Assembly (NCBI GenBank): GCA_041645325.1
Contig: JBAZQI010000004.1
Location: 1 to 52,733 of the forward strand
DNA: 52,733 bases
Origin: JAFCCL01 sp041645325
GTDB lineage: Archaea > Iainarchaeota > Iainarchaeia > Iainarchaeales > GCA-2688035
Direction: 5' to 3'
Below the pieces are notes generated by a model. The model made no database searches. It saw only the letters and a program-made list of their open reading frames with translations, and was not told the origin of the DNA. The first letter of the stretch is position 1, and each line of letters starts with the position of its first letter. This document shows, piece after piece, positions 14,959 through 22,543 of the stretch. Made by a program: the position numbers and the translations under genes.

Positions 14959-15645
14959 ATGGCTTTCTGGTTCACTCACGCGCTGGTGGCTTTTGCTGCC
15001 CTGCAAAAGCTTGAAAGGAAAAACGAGTTCTCTTCATTTGAACAGATTGACGACTACTTATTTGGGTCGGTTGCCCCAGACCTAAGGTACATAAAAAATT
15101 CCGATAGGGGCATAACACACTTGCCTTTTGGCAAAAAATCGGCGTTTGAAGCATTTAGGGGAAAAAATTGCAGTGATGCTTTTATTGCGGGCTATGAAAG
15201 CCATTTGGTTTGCGACAGGGTTTGGGCCGGCGAGCATAAAGAGCTTCTCGAGAAAAGCGCTTATGAGCATTTCAAGATTAGCCCAACCAACGTTGCCCAA
15301 AAATTTTCTTTGTATTTCTTTGTCGACGACTACTTTCAGGGCAAAAGCAACTGGCTTTATCCTGTGCTTTTTGCCGGCAATGTTTTCAGGGCGAATGAAA
15401 CAAGTGCATTAAAGTCACTCGGTTTCAGCGATTCGGAAATAACCGCCTTCAAGGCAGCTGCAAGCCTTTATTTAAAAGAGCCCGGCGTAAATTTCTTCCA
15501 AGCTTTAACCCTTTTGAGAATACCCCTAGAAGAGAAAGTGCTGTCCGTAGCTTTAAACCGTTTTTCGGGGGCAGGCAATTATCTCAGCCAGTTCTTCGAT
15601 GCCTCTGTAAAAAAATCGGTTGAAGCAGTTCAAGGGAAAATGTGA
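14959..15645 (+). CDS. Zinc-dependent phospholipase C-like protein
   Basis: A 228-residue protein starting MAFWFTHALVAFAAL. The pattern of an early T-H, GSVAPDLRYI near residue 41, THLPFG near 54 and GYESHLVCDRVW near 78 matches the His/Asp metal-binding layout of the zinc-dependent phospholipase C/S1-P1 superfamily as seen in archaeal proteins. Substrate unknown. ATG at 14959 is preferred to 14839 because the family motif begins there and AATTAAAGCC just upstream resembles a TATA box. It is cargo inside the gap of the broken lonB gene. Confidence 0.7.
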   Translation: MAFWFTHALVAFAALQKLERKNEFSSFEQIDDYLFGSVAPDLRYIKNSDRGITHLPFGKKSAFEAFRGKNCSDAFIAGYESHLVCDRVWAGEHKELLEKSAYEHFKISPTNVAQKFSLYFFVDDYFQGKSNWLYPVLFAGNVFRANETSALKSLGFSDSEITAFKAAASLYLKEPGVNFFQALTLLRIPLEEKVLSVALNRFSGAGNYLSQFFDASVKKSVEAVQGKM

Positions 15646-15651
15646 CTTGCC

Positions 15652-16290
15652 ATGTTGAAAGCTCCAGCCTTCTTTGCTTTGGCTTTCGCGTTTTCTTTTT
15701 TTATCGCAGTTTTCAGTTCCCCTGCCTTGATGATTCTTGCCAGCCCAAGCGAAACAAATTTGAAGGTTTTGGAAATAGAAAACCAAAGTAATCTGCCGGT
15801 TGAATTTTTGGATTCCATCCGCTCAGATGACGATTTCGTTTTTTATGAATTCAAGCTTAGCTCCAGAAAGCCCTTGCTTCTAAGGAAATTGGCTATCCTA
15901 GAGGAAGGCAAAGGCAGCAAGAAAGAGTTTGCAATTTCTTCAACCAAATCTGGTTCTGCAATGATAACCCTGTCTGAAGATTCTCCTGCTGGCTCCAATG
16001 CAGCCAAAATTGAGGGGGATTACTCCCTCTTAACTAGTGAAACGTTCAAGCACGATTATAATATAACTGAAGGTTTCCTCGCTGCAGAATTGACTGACAG
16101 CTACTTTTTAAGTGCCATTTATGAATTCGAAGAAGGCAATATCAAGGTCAAATACCTTTTTTCAGACAAAGAAACCCATGCCTTCTGGCTTTTCTTTTGG
16201 CTTATTCCAATTTCTGCCTCTGTGGTTTTGACTGGATTATATTTTCTTAGTGCTCGCTTTAGGAAGAATGAAGCCAAAAACAACTTGTGA
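15652..16290 (+). CDS. Membrane-anchored ectodomain protein, paralog A
   Basis: A 212-residue protein. It has an N-terminal hydrophobic segment (residues about 4-30), an extracytoplasmic domain of about 150 residues, and a C-terminal helix (WLFFWLIPISASVVLTGLYF) with a basic tail. Family not recognised. It is related to the next gene: PVEFLDS...DDDFVFYEFKL and YEFEEGNIKVKYLFSDKE correspond to PIMFLDS...DDFVYYQFEL and FVFKEGTANVHYKFLNKE. It starts 6 nt after the phospholipase-like gene, so the two are probably co-transcribed. Confidence 0.7.
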   Translation: MLKAPAFFALAFAFSFFIAVFSSPALMILASPSETNLKVLEIENQSNLPVEFLDSIRSDDDFVFYEFKLSSRKPLLLRKLAILEEGKGSKKEFAISSTKSGSAMITLSEDSPAGSNAAKIEGDYSLLTSETFKHDYNITEGFLAAELTDSYFLSAIYEFEEGNIKVKYLFSDKETHAFWLFFWLIPISASVVLTGLYFLSARFRKNEAKNNL

Positions 16291-16304
16291 GGTGCGTTAT
16301 TTTC

Positions 16305-16895
16305 ATGCGTAGATTTTCTTCAACAGGTTTTCTGGACATTATAATTAGCTACCTTTTTGTCCTTGCAGGGGCAACACTTTTCCTTTACAGCAGCGCCACC
16401 TACACCGACATGAGCATAATCGGTGCAGAAACCGAGTTGCCAATAATGTTTCTGGATTCGCACAGGCAAGGCAGCGACGATTTTGTATACTATCAATTTG
16501 AGCTGCAGCCGGAAAAACCATTCACGCTTATTGAAGTAATAATTTCCAATGGAATAGAATCAAAAAGCTTCAAATATTTTGAACCGGATTACAATGCTGT
16601 AGACATTTGGGGCAATTCCCTAAAAGATTCAATTTACCTGTCGCAGGAAGCTTCCAGCGAATATTCCCAAAGCAATGCCGAATTGCGTGGCAGAACCATT
16701 ATTCTTACGCATGATACACTGGAAGGCAATTCCCGTCGAGAAGATTCAAAAAATGCCACCGAATATTTCAACCAAGATGACCTGAATGTTTTGTTTGTAT
16801 TCAAAGAAGGCACTGCGAACGTGCATTACAAGTTTCTCAATAAGGAAATAATGCGTGCTCCGCTTTTTCCGCTGGGCAGCCTAACCAAAAGCTAA
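16305..16895 (+). CDS. Membrane-anchored ectodomain protein, paralog B
   Basis: A 196-residue protein starting MRRFSSTGFLDIIISYLFVL, with one N-terminal membrane helix and an ectodomain homologous to the preceding protein. It ends RAPLFPLGSLTKS without the C-terminal transmembrane helix of its paralog, so it may be shortened. ATG at 16305 follows GAGGTG at 16290-16295 with good spacing. A GTG at 16287 overlapping the previous stop is the alternative. It is the last gene before the C-terminal lonB piece. Confidence 0.65.
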   Translation: MRRFSSTGFLDIIISYLFVLAGATLFLYSSATYTDMSIIGAETELPIMFLDSHRQGSDDFVYYQFELQPEKPFTLIEVIISNGIESKSFKYFEPDYNAVDIWGNSLKDSIYLSQEASSEYSQSNAELRGRTIILTHDTLEGNSRREDSKNATEYFNQDDLNVLFVFKEGTANVHYKFLNKEIMRAPLFPLGSLTKS

Positions 16896-16915
16896 GCATT
16901 TTAACCCTTTCCAAC

Positions 16916-17059
16916 ATGTTTCTAATCATGGAAGAGAAAAACGCAAAAGCCGTTCCTGCAAAAGTTTCTTCTGTTTCAAAGCGCCCTTTCAAAGGCCATG
17001 TTTACAATGTTACAACAGAAACAGGAAACCTGTTTGTAGAAGGCATTTTGGTTCACAAT
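16916..17059 (+). other. Intein C-half (Int-C) of LonB, about 48 residues
   Basis: The block F-like segment GHVYNVTTETGNLFVEG is followed by block G ILVHN at codons 17045-17059, with the penultimate His and terminal Asn needed for Asn cyclisation. The next residue is Ser (17060-17062), the +1 nucleophile and the first residue of the C-terminal LonB part. The start is either ATG 16916 or ATG 16928 (MEEKNAK). CATTTTAACC near 16897 could be a TATA box for a near-leaderless message from 16928. Confidence 0.85.
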
Positions 17060-18358
17060 TCAGGCGGCTTGGGTACGCCTCCTCATTTGAGGGTTGAGCC
17101 AGGCATGATTCACAGGGCTTCCGGCGGGGTTCTTTTCCTTGATGAGATTGCCACGCTTTCCCCGAAGAGTCAGCAGGAGCTTTTGACTGCAATGCAGGAG
17201 AAAAAGTACGGCATTACAGGGCAGAGCGAGCTTTCCTCCGGTGCAATGACAAAGACCGAGGCGGTTCCATGTGATTTTGTTTTGGTTGCTTCCGGCAACT
17301 ATGAGGCCCTGCGCAAAGTGCATCCTGCCCTGAGGAGCAGGATTAGGGGCTATGGCTATGAGATTTACATGAATTCTGACATGCCTGACACGCCTGAGAA
17401 CAGGGAAAAGCTTGTGCAGTTTATTGCCCAGGAAGTCAAAAAGGACGGGAAGATCCCTGCCTTCAGCATGGAGGCTGTTGAGGAAATAATTTTTGAGGCA
17501 AGGAGAAGGGCTGAGCACAAGGGCAAGCTTACCCTGAAGCTGCGCGACCTCGGCGGCCTGATTAGGGCTGCAGGTGACATTGCGAAGGAAAAAAGCCATG
17601 CCTTAGTGCTGTCGGAGGATGTTACGCAGGCAAAGTTTGCCGCGCGAACTTTGGAACAGCAGATTGTTGACAAATTCATTGAGCAGAAGAAGGAGTATGA
17701 GGTTTACCTTACAGAGGGTAGTGCAATCGGCAGGGTTAACGGCCTTGCTGTGAGCAGTGATGGAAGCGCTGGAATGATTTTGCCTATTGAGGCTGAAATG
17801 GCTCCTGCCGCCTCAAGAAGCGAGGGCAGGATTATTGCGACGGGAAAGCTCGGGGAGATTGCAAAGGAGGCAGTGCAGAACGTCAGCGCCTTAATCAAAA
17901 AGGTTTCAGGCAAGGATGTGAGCAGGCACGATTTGCACATCCAGTTTTTGCAGACCTATGAGGGCGTTGAAGGCGACAGTGCGAGCGTGAGCGTTGCCAC
18001 TGCAGTCATCAGTGCGGCTGAGGGCATTCCGATTAAGCAGTGCCTTGCAATGACAGGTTCCTTGTCGGTGAGGGGCGAGGTTTTGCCGATTGGCGGCGTG
18101 TCAAGCAAGATTCAGGCGGCAATAAAAGCCGGCTTTACAGAGGTTGTGATTCCGAAGGCAAACATGGCTGACATTGTTTTGCCGGAGTCAGAGCTCAAGA
18201 AAATCAGGGTTATTCCTGTTTCAACGCTCAACGAGGTTTTGGCCAACGCCTTTGTGAAAGGAAGCAGGACCACAACTCTTTTGTCTTCGCTGAAAAAGAT
18301 TTTGTCCTACCTTCCAAGCGTGGATTCAAAGACCGTTGCAAAGAAAACAGTTGCATAA
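16916..18358 (+). CDS. lonB: LonB protease, C-terminal piece preceded by C-half of a split intein
   Basis: A 480-residue protein. After the 48-residue Int-C, LonB resumes at Ser49 with SGGLGTPPHLRVEPGMIHRA. Walker B GVLFLDEIA (71-79), a LVASGNYEAL sensor (about 123-132) and a helical lid follow. The protease domain carries the catalytic Ser in EGDSASVSV (S355) and Lys in GGVSSKIQ (K398), a Ser-Lys dyad. The 209 N-terminal residues from the other gene plus these 432 give 641 residues, a normal archaeal LonB length. Neither piece alone holds both Walker motifs and the membrane anchor, so joining is needed for a canonical enzyme. Confidence 0.92.
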   Translation: MFLIMEEKNAKAVPAKVSSVSKRPFKGHVYNVTTETGNLFVEGILVHNSGGLGTPPHLRVEPGMIHRASGGVLFLDEIATLSPKSQQELLTAMQEKKYGITGQSELSSGAMTKTEAVPCDFVLVASGNYEALRKVHPALRSRIRGYGYEIYMNSDMPDTPENREKLVQFIAQEVKKDGKIPAFSMEAVEEIIFEARRRAEHKGKLTLKLRDLGGLIRAAGDIAKEKSHALVLSEDVTQAKFAARTLEQQIVDKFIEQKKEYEVYLTEGSAIGRVNGLAVSSDGSAGMILPIEAEMAPAASRSEGRIIATGKLGEIAKEAVQNVSALIKKVSGKDVSRHDLHIQFLQTYEGVEGDSASVSVATAVISAAEGIPIKQCLAMTGSLSVRGEVLPIGGVSSKIQAAIKAGFTEVVIPKANMADIVLPESELKKIRVIPVSTLNEVLANAFVKGSRTTTLLSSLKKILSYLPSVDSKTVAKKTVA

Positions 18359-18418
18359 TCCTTTATGCGCTCTCTCGGCATTATCCCGCTTTTTTTGAAT
18401 AAAAGTTTTTCCCGCTCC
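18359..18418. repeat. Partial duplicate of the DUF373 gene 3' end
   Basis: TCCTTTATGCGCTC and, after a short unmatched stretch, GCTTTTTTTGAAT-AAAAGTTTTT repeat the end of the DUF373 gene at 18750-18806 with a few changes. The two copies flank a small basic gene in direct orientation, a sign of a local duplication. Confidence 0.6.
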
Positions 18419-18458
18419 AGCCTGCAATGCAGCAGCCCTGTGGTGTATGCCTAAGAGA

Positions 18459-18737
18459 TTATCTGCCTCTTGCTTGCAAAGTGTACCGCTTTTTTACTGG
18501 CTTAATTAAAGGGTCATGCTGCGCTTGTTTGGCTTTTCTTTTTTGCGCTTTTGCCTTTGCTATCTTTCTTGCCAGTTGCCTTGCAAGCCGTTTTCTTTTG
18601 GCAACTCTTTGAAGCGTTGGAGCTTTTCTTTTTGCAGGCCTGTCTTGCCTAACAGTATTTATTAGCGGAATGCCCGTTGGTTTTCTTTGGCGGCTACGAT
18701 TGATTTTTCTTGCTAGTATTTGCTGCGGCCTATACAT
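18459..18737 (-). CDS. Small, very basic protein (possible)
   Basis: A 92-residue Lys/Arg/Ala/Gln-rich protein with a central helical stretch KRKRLARQLARKIAKAKAQK. No family recognised; a nucleic-acid-binding or histone-H1-like role is only a guess from charge. In its favour, AAGGAG follows the TAA of the DUF373 gene immediately and stands about 10 nt before the ATG, so it would be the second gene of that operon. Against it, composition is simple and the region lies between duplicated DUF373 ends. Confidence 0.4.
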   Translation of the reverse strand: MYRPQQILARKINRSRQRKPTGIPLINTVRQDRPAKRKAPTLQRVAKRKRLARQLARKIAKAKAQKRKAKQAQHDPLIKPVKKRYTLQARGR

Positions 18738-18749
18738 TTTTTTTTCAAC

Positions 18750-18806
18750 TCCTTTATGCGCTCAGCACTATCCTGCTTTTTTTGAATGAAAAGTTTTTCT
18801 TGTTCA
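18750..18806. repeat. Original copy of duplicated DUF373 3' end
   Basis: This encodes the last codons and stop of the DUF373 gene. It is the presumed source of the degenerate copy at 18359-18418, in the same orientation, 390 bp away. Confidence 0.55.
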
Positions 18807-19971
18807 CTTCAATGTTTTCTTTTGTTTCGTTGCTTACGAACTTTATGCTTTTTTTCTTGTTGTCTATTGCCTCTACCCTGCCGAGCCATGTGCCGTTTGC
18901 GTTATATACTGGCAGGCCTATCAGGAGCTTTGTGACCTTTTCCCTTATGTCAATTGTTTCGCTCAGCCTGAATGTCACAAGCAACAGCACAAAGCTTCCG
19001 AGTATTGTTGCGATGAAGAGGTTGAGGTCCACTTCCCTCAGGAGCACAAGCGTGGCAGTGTCAAGGATCCACCAGAACAGGAGAATGCTTACCCCTGTGA
19101 GCAGGTATTTTCTCAAAAGGTATGCTTTTTTGAGGTGCACCATGTCAATGCACCTGCCTATTACGGCGCTTATTCCCGCAAGGGCGATGAAAAGGTAAGT
19201 TGTTTGTATGATTGTTGCGGCGTCAAGCAGCGGGTTTGAGAACTGTATTGTGAGGAACTTGTTGTATGCTGTGATTATTCCGAATGCGGCAATGAATATG
19301 GCTCCTATGTAAAACGGGAAGCTGCTTCTTTGCACTGAAATGCTGCCTGTTATGCTTCTGAATGCGTCTATCATGGGCTCTTCTATTCCAAAGCCCTTGA
19401 GCAAAAGGTAAATTCCGAGCACAAGCGCGATTATCTGGAAAGAGGTGCTTCCCAGGGCCACGAAGAGCAACAGCACTATTGCCGGTATTCCAAAAATAAT
19501 CCTTGCAACATAAGGGTCCTTTATTGCCTCCTTGATTGTGAAGAAAGCTGACTCTATTTCCTGGGCCTGCCTTACTATCACGTTTTCCTTTGAGACAATC
19601 CTTGCCCTGCTTTGCAGTATTGGCATTACCTGGTCGTCTTCCGCGCCGTCCGTGACAAGGACAAAGCCCTCTGTCTTGTATTTTGCGGTTACCTCGTCAA
19701 GCTGCCTGTTTATTTCCTTGTCTGACTGGAAGCCTGCCTTGCTGTGGCCTGTGAGGGTTACAACCTGCACCTTTTTCACGCTTTCCTTGAGCTCGTCGAA
19801 TTTTTTCACTGCCGCAAACATGCTGTTTGCGTCTGCTTCGCTTGGGTCTGCAAGCGCCAATTTTGACGCGGCCTCAAGGTTTTTTTCCCTGCCTATGACA
19901 GGGCCTTTTATGCCTGTTTTTTTGCCCAAATCATTGTCCCTGTCAATGCAAATTACGATCAGGTTGTCCAT
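18754..19971 (-). CDS. DUF373 family membrane protein
   Basis: A 405-residue archaeal protein. The N-terminal half is soluble: MDNLIVICIDRDNDLGKKTG, DPSEADANSMF near 43 and FVLVTDGAEDD near 110. The C-terminal half has about six membrane helices between residues 160 and 350, then a short beta-rich tail ending in a basic segment. This is the DUF373 layout; function unknown. ATG at 19971 is preferred to 19986 because the divergent promoter's TATA box near 20004 would put the transcript start at about 19978. Confidence 0.85.
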   Translation of the reverse strand: MDNLIVICIDRDNDLGKKTGIKGPVIGREKNLEAASKLALADPSEADANSMFAAVKKFDELKESVKKVQVVTLTGHSKAGFQSDKEINRQLDEVTAKYKTEGFVLVTDGAEDDQVMPILQSRARIVSKENVIVRQAQEIESAFFTIKEAIKDPYVARIIFGIPAIVLLLFVALGSTSFQIIALVLGIYLLLKGFGIEEPMIDAFRSITGSISVQRSSFPFYIGAIFIAAFGIITAYNKFLTIQFSNPLLDAATIIQTTYLFIALAGISAVIGRCIDMVHLKKAYLLRKYLLTGVSILLFWWILDTATLVLLREVDLNLFIATILGSFVLLLVTFRLSETIDIREKVTKLLIGLPVYNANGTWLGRVEAIDNKKKSIKFVSNETKENIEVNKKNFSFKKSRIVLSA

Positions 19972-19986
19972 GCTTTCCAAGACCAT

Positions 19987-20058
19987 TAATAGTTAAGGTT
20001 ATATATAATTGATTCACTAGAATATATTTAAATCACGCAGTTTTCAAGGGTGTGAAAA
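19987..20058. promoter_or_regulatory. Divergent promoter region, DUF373 / stomatin-like genes
   Basis: Two TATA boxes face opposite ways: TTATATATAA around 20000-20009 for the leftward DUF373 gene and AATATATTTAAATC at 20021-20034 for the rightward stomatin-like gene. A GGGTG at 20049-20053 precedes the rightward ATG. They share about 70 nt, so joint regulation is possible. Confidence 0.6.
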
Positions 20059-21027
20059 ATGGCCGGACAAAGCGTAAAATATGCCGTTTTTATCGTGCTG
20101 CTTTTCGCAATATTCGGCATTCTGGCGGTTGCGGTTTCAAACCTTGATATGCTGGTTGCAAACGCACTATGGATTTTGCTCATTGTTTTGTTCCTGCTTG
20201 TTGTCTGGAAAGGCGGCCTTATCCTGATGCTTGAGGAGTTCCAGAGGGCAGTCATAATGCGTTTTGGGCGTGTTGTGAGGGTTGGAGGCCCTGGCTGGTG
20301 CATTGTGCTGCCGTTCATTGAAAAGGCAAACATTGTTGATTTGAGGACCCAGACAGTTGATGTGCCAAAGCAGGATGTCATAACCAAGGAAAACATTGAG
20401 CTGCAGATTGCAGCTGTTCTTTATTTGCGCGTCAATTCCGACAAGCAAAGCGTCATCAACAGCGTTGTGGCGGTTGAAAATTACAAGGAAGCCACAAAGC
20501 TTTACCTGATTTCTTCAATAAGGGCCGTGGTTGGCAACCTGACATTGCCGGAGGTTATTTCTTCAACGGAAGAGATTGAAACCAAGCTTCAGGAAGAGGT
20601 TGCAAAAATAACCGCGGATTGGGGCATTGAGATTGTGAGCGTTGACTTCAAGGACGTTGATATCCCAAAAACCGTGCTGGATGCAATGCACAGGGAAAAG
20701 GCGGCTGAGCAGGACAAGCTTTCAAGGATGGAGGGCGCAAAAGCCCACGAGTATGAGATTGAAACAGTCAAAAGGGCGGCCGAGCATTTGAGCGACAAGG
20801 CAATGGCTTATTATTACATCAGGGCTTTGGAAAAGCTTGGCGAGGGCAAGTCCACAAAGTTCATGTTCCCGATGGAGCTGTCAAGGCTGGCTGAAAGCAT
20901 TGGCAGGGGCGCGCAGTCAGGGCAGAACCTTGACAATCTTTTTGAAAAGTATGCCCCTGCCGTAACCTCGCTTTTGAGCAAAAGCGAAAAAGAAGTCATC
21001 AAAAAGAAGGCAAGGAAAAAGAAGTAG
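20059..21027 (+). CDS. Stomatin/prohibitin (SPFH, band 7) family protein
   Basis: A 322-residue protein. Two N-terminal hydrophobic helices (about residues 7-28 and 32-58) anchor it. The SPFH domain follows: EEFQRAVIMRFGRVVRVGGP near 62, PFIEKANIVDLRTQTVDVPK near 84, then IRAVVGNLTLPEVISS near 155. A charged helical region (220-250) and a basic tail ending KKKARKKK close the protein. The family forms membrane scaffolds that organise proteases and channels. The usual NfeD partner gene is not adjacent. Confidence 0.88.
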   Translation: MAGQSVKYAVFIVLLFAIFGILAVAVSNLDMLVANALWILLIVLFLLVVWKGGLILMLEEFQRAVIMRFGRVVRVGGPGWCIVLPFIEKANIVDLRTQTVDVPKQDVITKENIELQIAAVLYLRVNSDKQSVINSVVAVENYKEATKLYLISSIRAVVGNLTLPEVISSTEEIETKLQEEVAKITADWGIEIVSVDFKDVDIPKTVLDAMHREKAAEQDKLSRMEGAKAHEYEIETVKRAAEHLSDKAMAYYYIRALEKLGEGKSTKFMFPMELSRLAESIGRGAQSGQNLDNLFEKYAPAVTSLLSKSEKEVIKKKARKKK

Positions 21028-21188
21028 GCGTTTTTGTTCAGGGGCAGGGCAGCATCCGAAAAAAAGAAAGCAAAAAATAAACAGGCTAATTCCTGGCAAG
21101 TGTTGGCCTCATAATCGCCGTACGTATCGTACAGTGTTAATGCCTTAAAATTAACGGTTTTTTTGGCAGTTTGGCTATTATTGCGTTT

Positions 21189-21737
21189 TTATAGGATTGT
21201 TCCCACTAACAGGATTACAAATATTCCTGCTGTGTTTAGCAGGAATGACAGTATTGCGAATGTTCTTGTTGAAATTGTTGTTGTTGCAAGCAGTGAAATA
21301 CCTATTTCGTCTGGCAAGGGAGATGCAATTATGATTCCTCCCAGGACTGGAGCTAAATAATTCCTTACTGCTGGCGGAACTCGTGTTTTTATCCCTTTGA
21401 ATATTGGCTCTTCTGATAATTCTTTGATTTCGTCAGAGAAAGAGTGTCTAATGAATTGAAAAATTAGTAAATCCCCAATTAATGCGCCAAAACCGCCGAC
21501 TAAACCTGCTAAAAGAATGTTTTGTTGTTGGGCCAGTATTAGCAGTATTGCTGTGGCCAGGGCAGCAGTGAAACCATAAACAAATAAGGCTCCTGCAATA
21601 AACGTTCCCAAATATCCTGCTTGCAACAAAAGTTGCTGAATAAACAACGAGCGCCCTTCCAAGAAAATAAGGTAAGCTGCTGCAAAAGTCAAGAGCAATA
21701 ATAAAAATTTTTTGTATTTTATTCGCAAAGCGGTCAC
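21189..21737 (-). CDS. VTT/SNARE-associated-like membrane protein
   Basis: A 182-residue protein with about five hydrophobic segments. The region GTFIAGALFVYGFTAALATA followed by GALIGDLLIFQFIRH and SPLPDEIGISLLA resembles the VTT (DedA-like) core of small archaeal proteins, but the classic arginine-containing DedA motif is not obvious. Transport or lipid-related roles are only family-level suggestions. Its ATG overlaps the stop of the upstream hydrolase-like gene by 4 nt, so the two form an operon. Confidence 0.6.
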   Translation of the reverse strand: MTALRIKYKKFLLLLLTFAAAYLIFLEGRSLFIQQLLLQAGYLGTFIAGALFVYGFTAALATAILLILAQQQNILLAGLVGGFGALIGDLLIFQFIRHSFSDEIKELSEEPIFKGIKTRVPPAVRNYLAPVLGGIIIASPLPDEIGISLLATTTISTRTFAILSFLLNTAGIFVILLVGTIL

Positions 21738-22303
21738 CTCTTTATTTTTAGCATGCCTATTTTTTCATCAATTATTAAGTGAATGCAATAACCGCAAAAG
21801 CCAAACAGTGCAAAGAAAAATGCTTTGAGAAAAGAAAAATAAAGCAAGCTTCCAAGAATGAATAAAAAAGCACTAAACTCTAACAATGCTCTTGTATTAT
21901 GGAATGGCTTGTCTTTTCCTAAATCCCATGATTTTTGTTTCCCAGACAAAATATAATAAATAACCAGGGGGGCAAAAAATAAAGCAATTCTTTTTTTCAC
22001 CGCGCTTACTTCATTGCTCTTGTCATTAGCGTGCGGAAAAAAGGCATCAATGTCTGGCAAAAAATTAGCATAAAGAAAAATAACAATTCCCATCAACAGC
22101 GAGCCCAAAACATGCTCCCCCAACAAAAAACCAGCAACCACATAAAAGACAGCCAAAGGCAAGATTATTCTCTTAAAACTCCACCTTATGAACCCAGAAT
22201 GCTCTGCAAGCTCATCAACCACAAGCTTAGCACTGATGAAATGCGGCAGTGCATTTTTCAAAGCTGGTTTTTTCAGTGCATTTTTCACTAAGCGCTTAAC
22301 CAT
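21734..22303 (-). CDS. Membrane-bound metal-dependent hydrolase-like protein (DUF457/YdjM-like)
   Basis: A 189-residue protein. After a basic start it has ALPHFISAKLV (His18 region), several membrane helices, NFLPDIDAFFPH near 80-92 and HLIIDEKIGMLKI at the end. The H...PDID...H-x-x-x-D pattern is that of the YdjM/DUF457 membrane hydrolases. Substrate unknown. TTTTTTATAAGTTTT about 25 nt upstream looks like a TATA box for a near-leaderless message. It is coupled to the downstream VTT-like gene. Confidence 0.6.
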   Translation of the reverse strand: MVKRLVKNALKKPALKNALPHFISAKLVVDELAEHSGFIRWSFKRIILPLAVFYVVAGFLLGEHVLGSLLMGIVIFLYANFLPDIDAFFPHANDKSNEVSAVKKRIALFFAPLVIYYILSGKQKSWDLGKDKPFHNTRALLEFSAFLFILGSLLYFSFLKAFFFALFGFCGYCIHLIIDEKIGMLKIKR

Positions 22304-22543
22304 ACAAGAAAAGCAGGTTTAAAACTTATAAAAAAGCTTTCTGTATTGCATTAACACAATCAACTTCTAAGAGAATTGCCTCATCATCGCCTGAAAAAAA
22401 AGCAGTCAATTTTTGTAGTATCTTCTCTGCAAGCGGTTCAGTGCTTTAATTAGGCTGATAAAAAGCAGGCAAATCATCAGCATAACTTTATTACCCTAAC
22501 TTTCTGGTCGTTGGGTGTTTTTGGACGAAATAGCCCCCTGCGT
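22304..22543. other. Intergenic region with unsupported short frames
   Basis: Apart from the TATA box for the leftward hydrolase gene (about 22325-22338), there are two overlapping short minus-strand frames. One is a 24-codon hydrophobic peptide from ATG at about 22484. The other is a 39-codon open frame reading PLAEKILQKLTAFFSGDDEA with no ATG start. The second looks protein-like, so a small frameshifted gene remnant is possible, but I cannot support a gene. Confidence 0.35.

Noticed and set aside
12599..18358. LonB halves as a simple pseudogene or sequencing frameshift
   Set aside because: The two host parts meet exactly, carry all catalytic residues and are separated by four intact genes. 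A frameshift cannot explain a 3.3-kb gap with different genes.
21115..21140. Short palindrome GTACG-TAT-CGTAC after the stomatin-like gene as a mobile-element end
   Set aside because: It is a single short palindrome with no partner or flanking duplication; a weak terminator is as likely.
22330..22490. Small minus-strand genes before the SpoIIM-like gene
   Set aside because: One frame has no start codon and the other is 24 codons long. The protein-like composition is noted, but coding cannot be supported.
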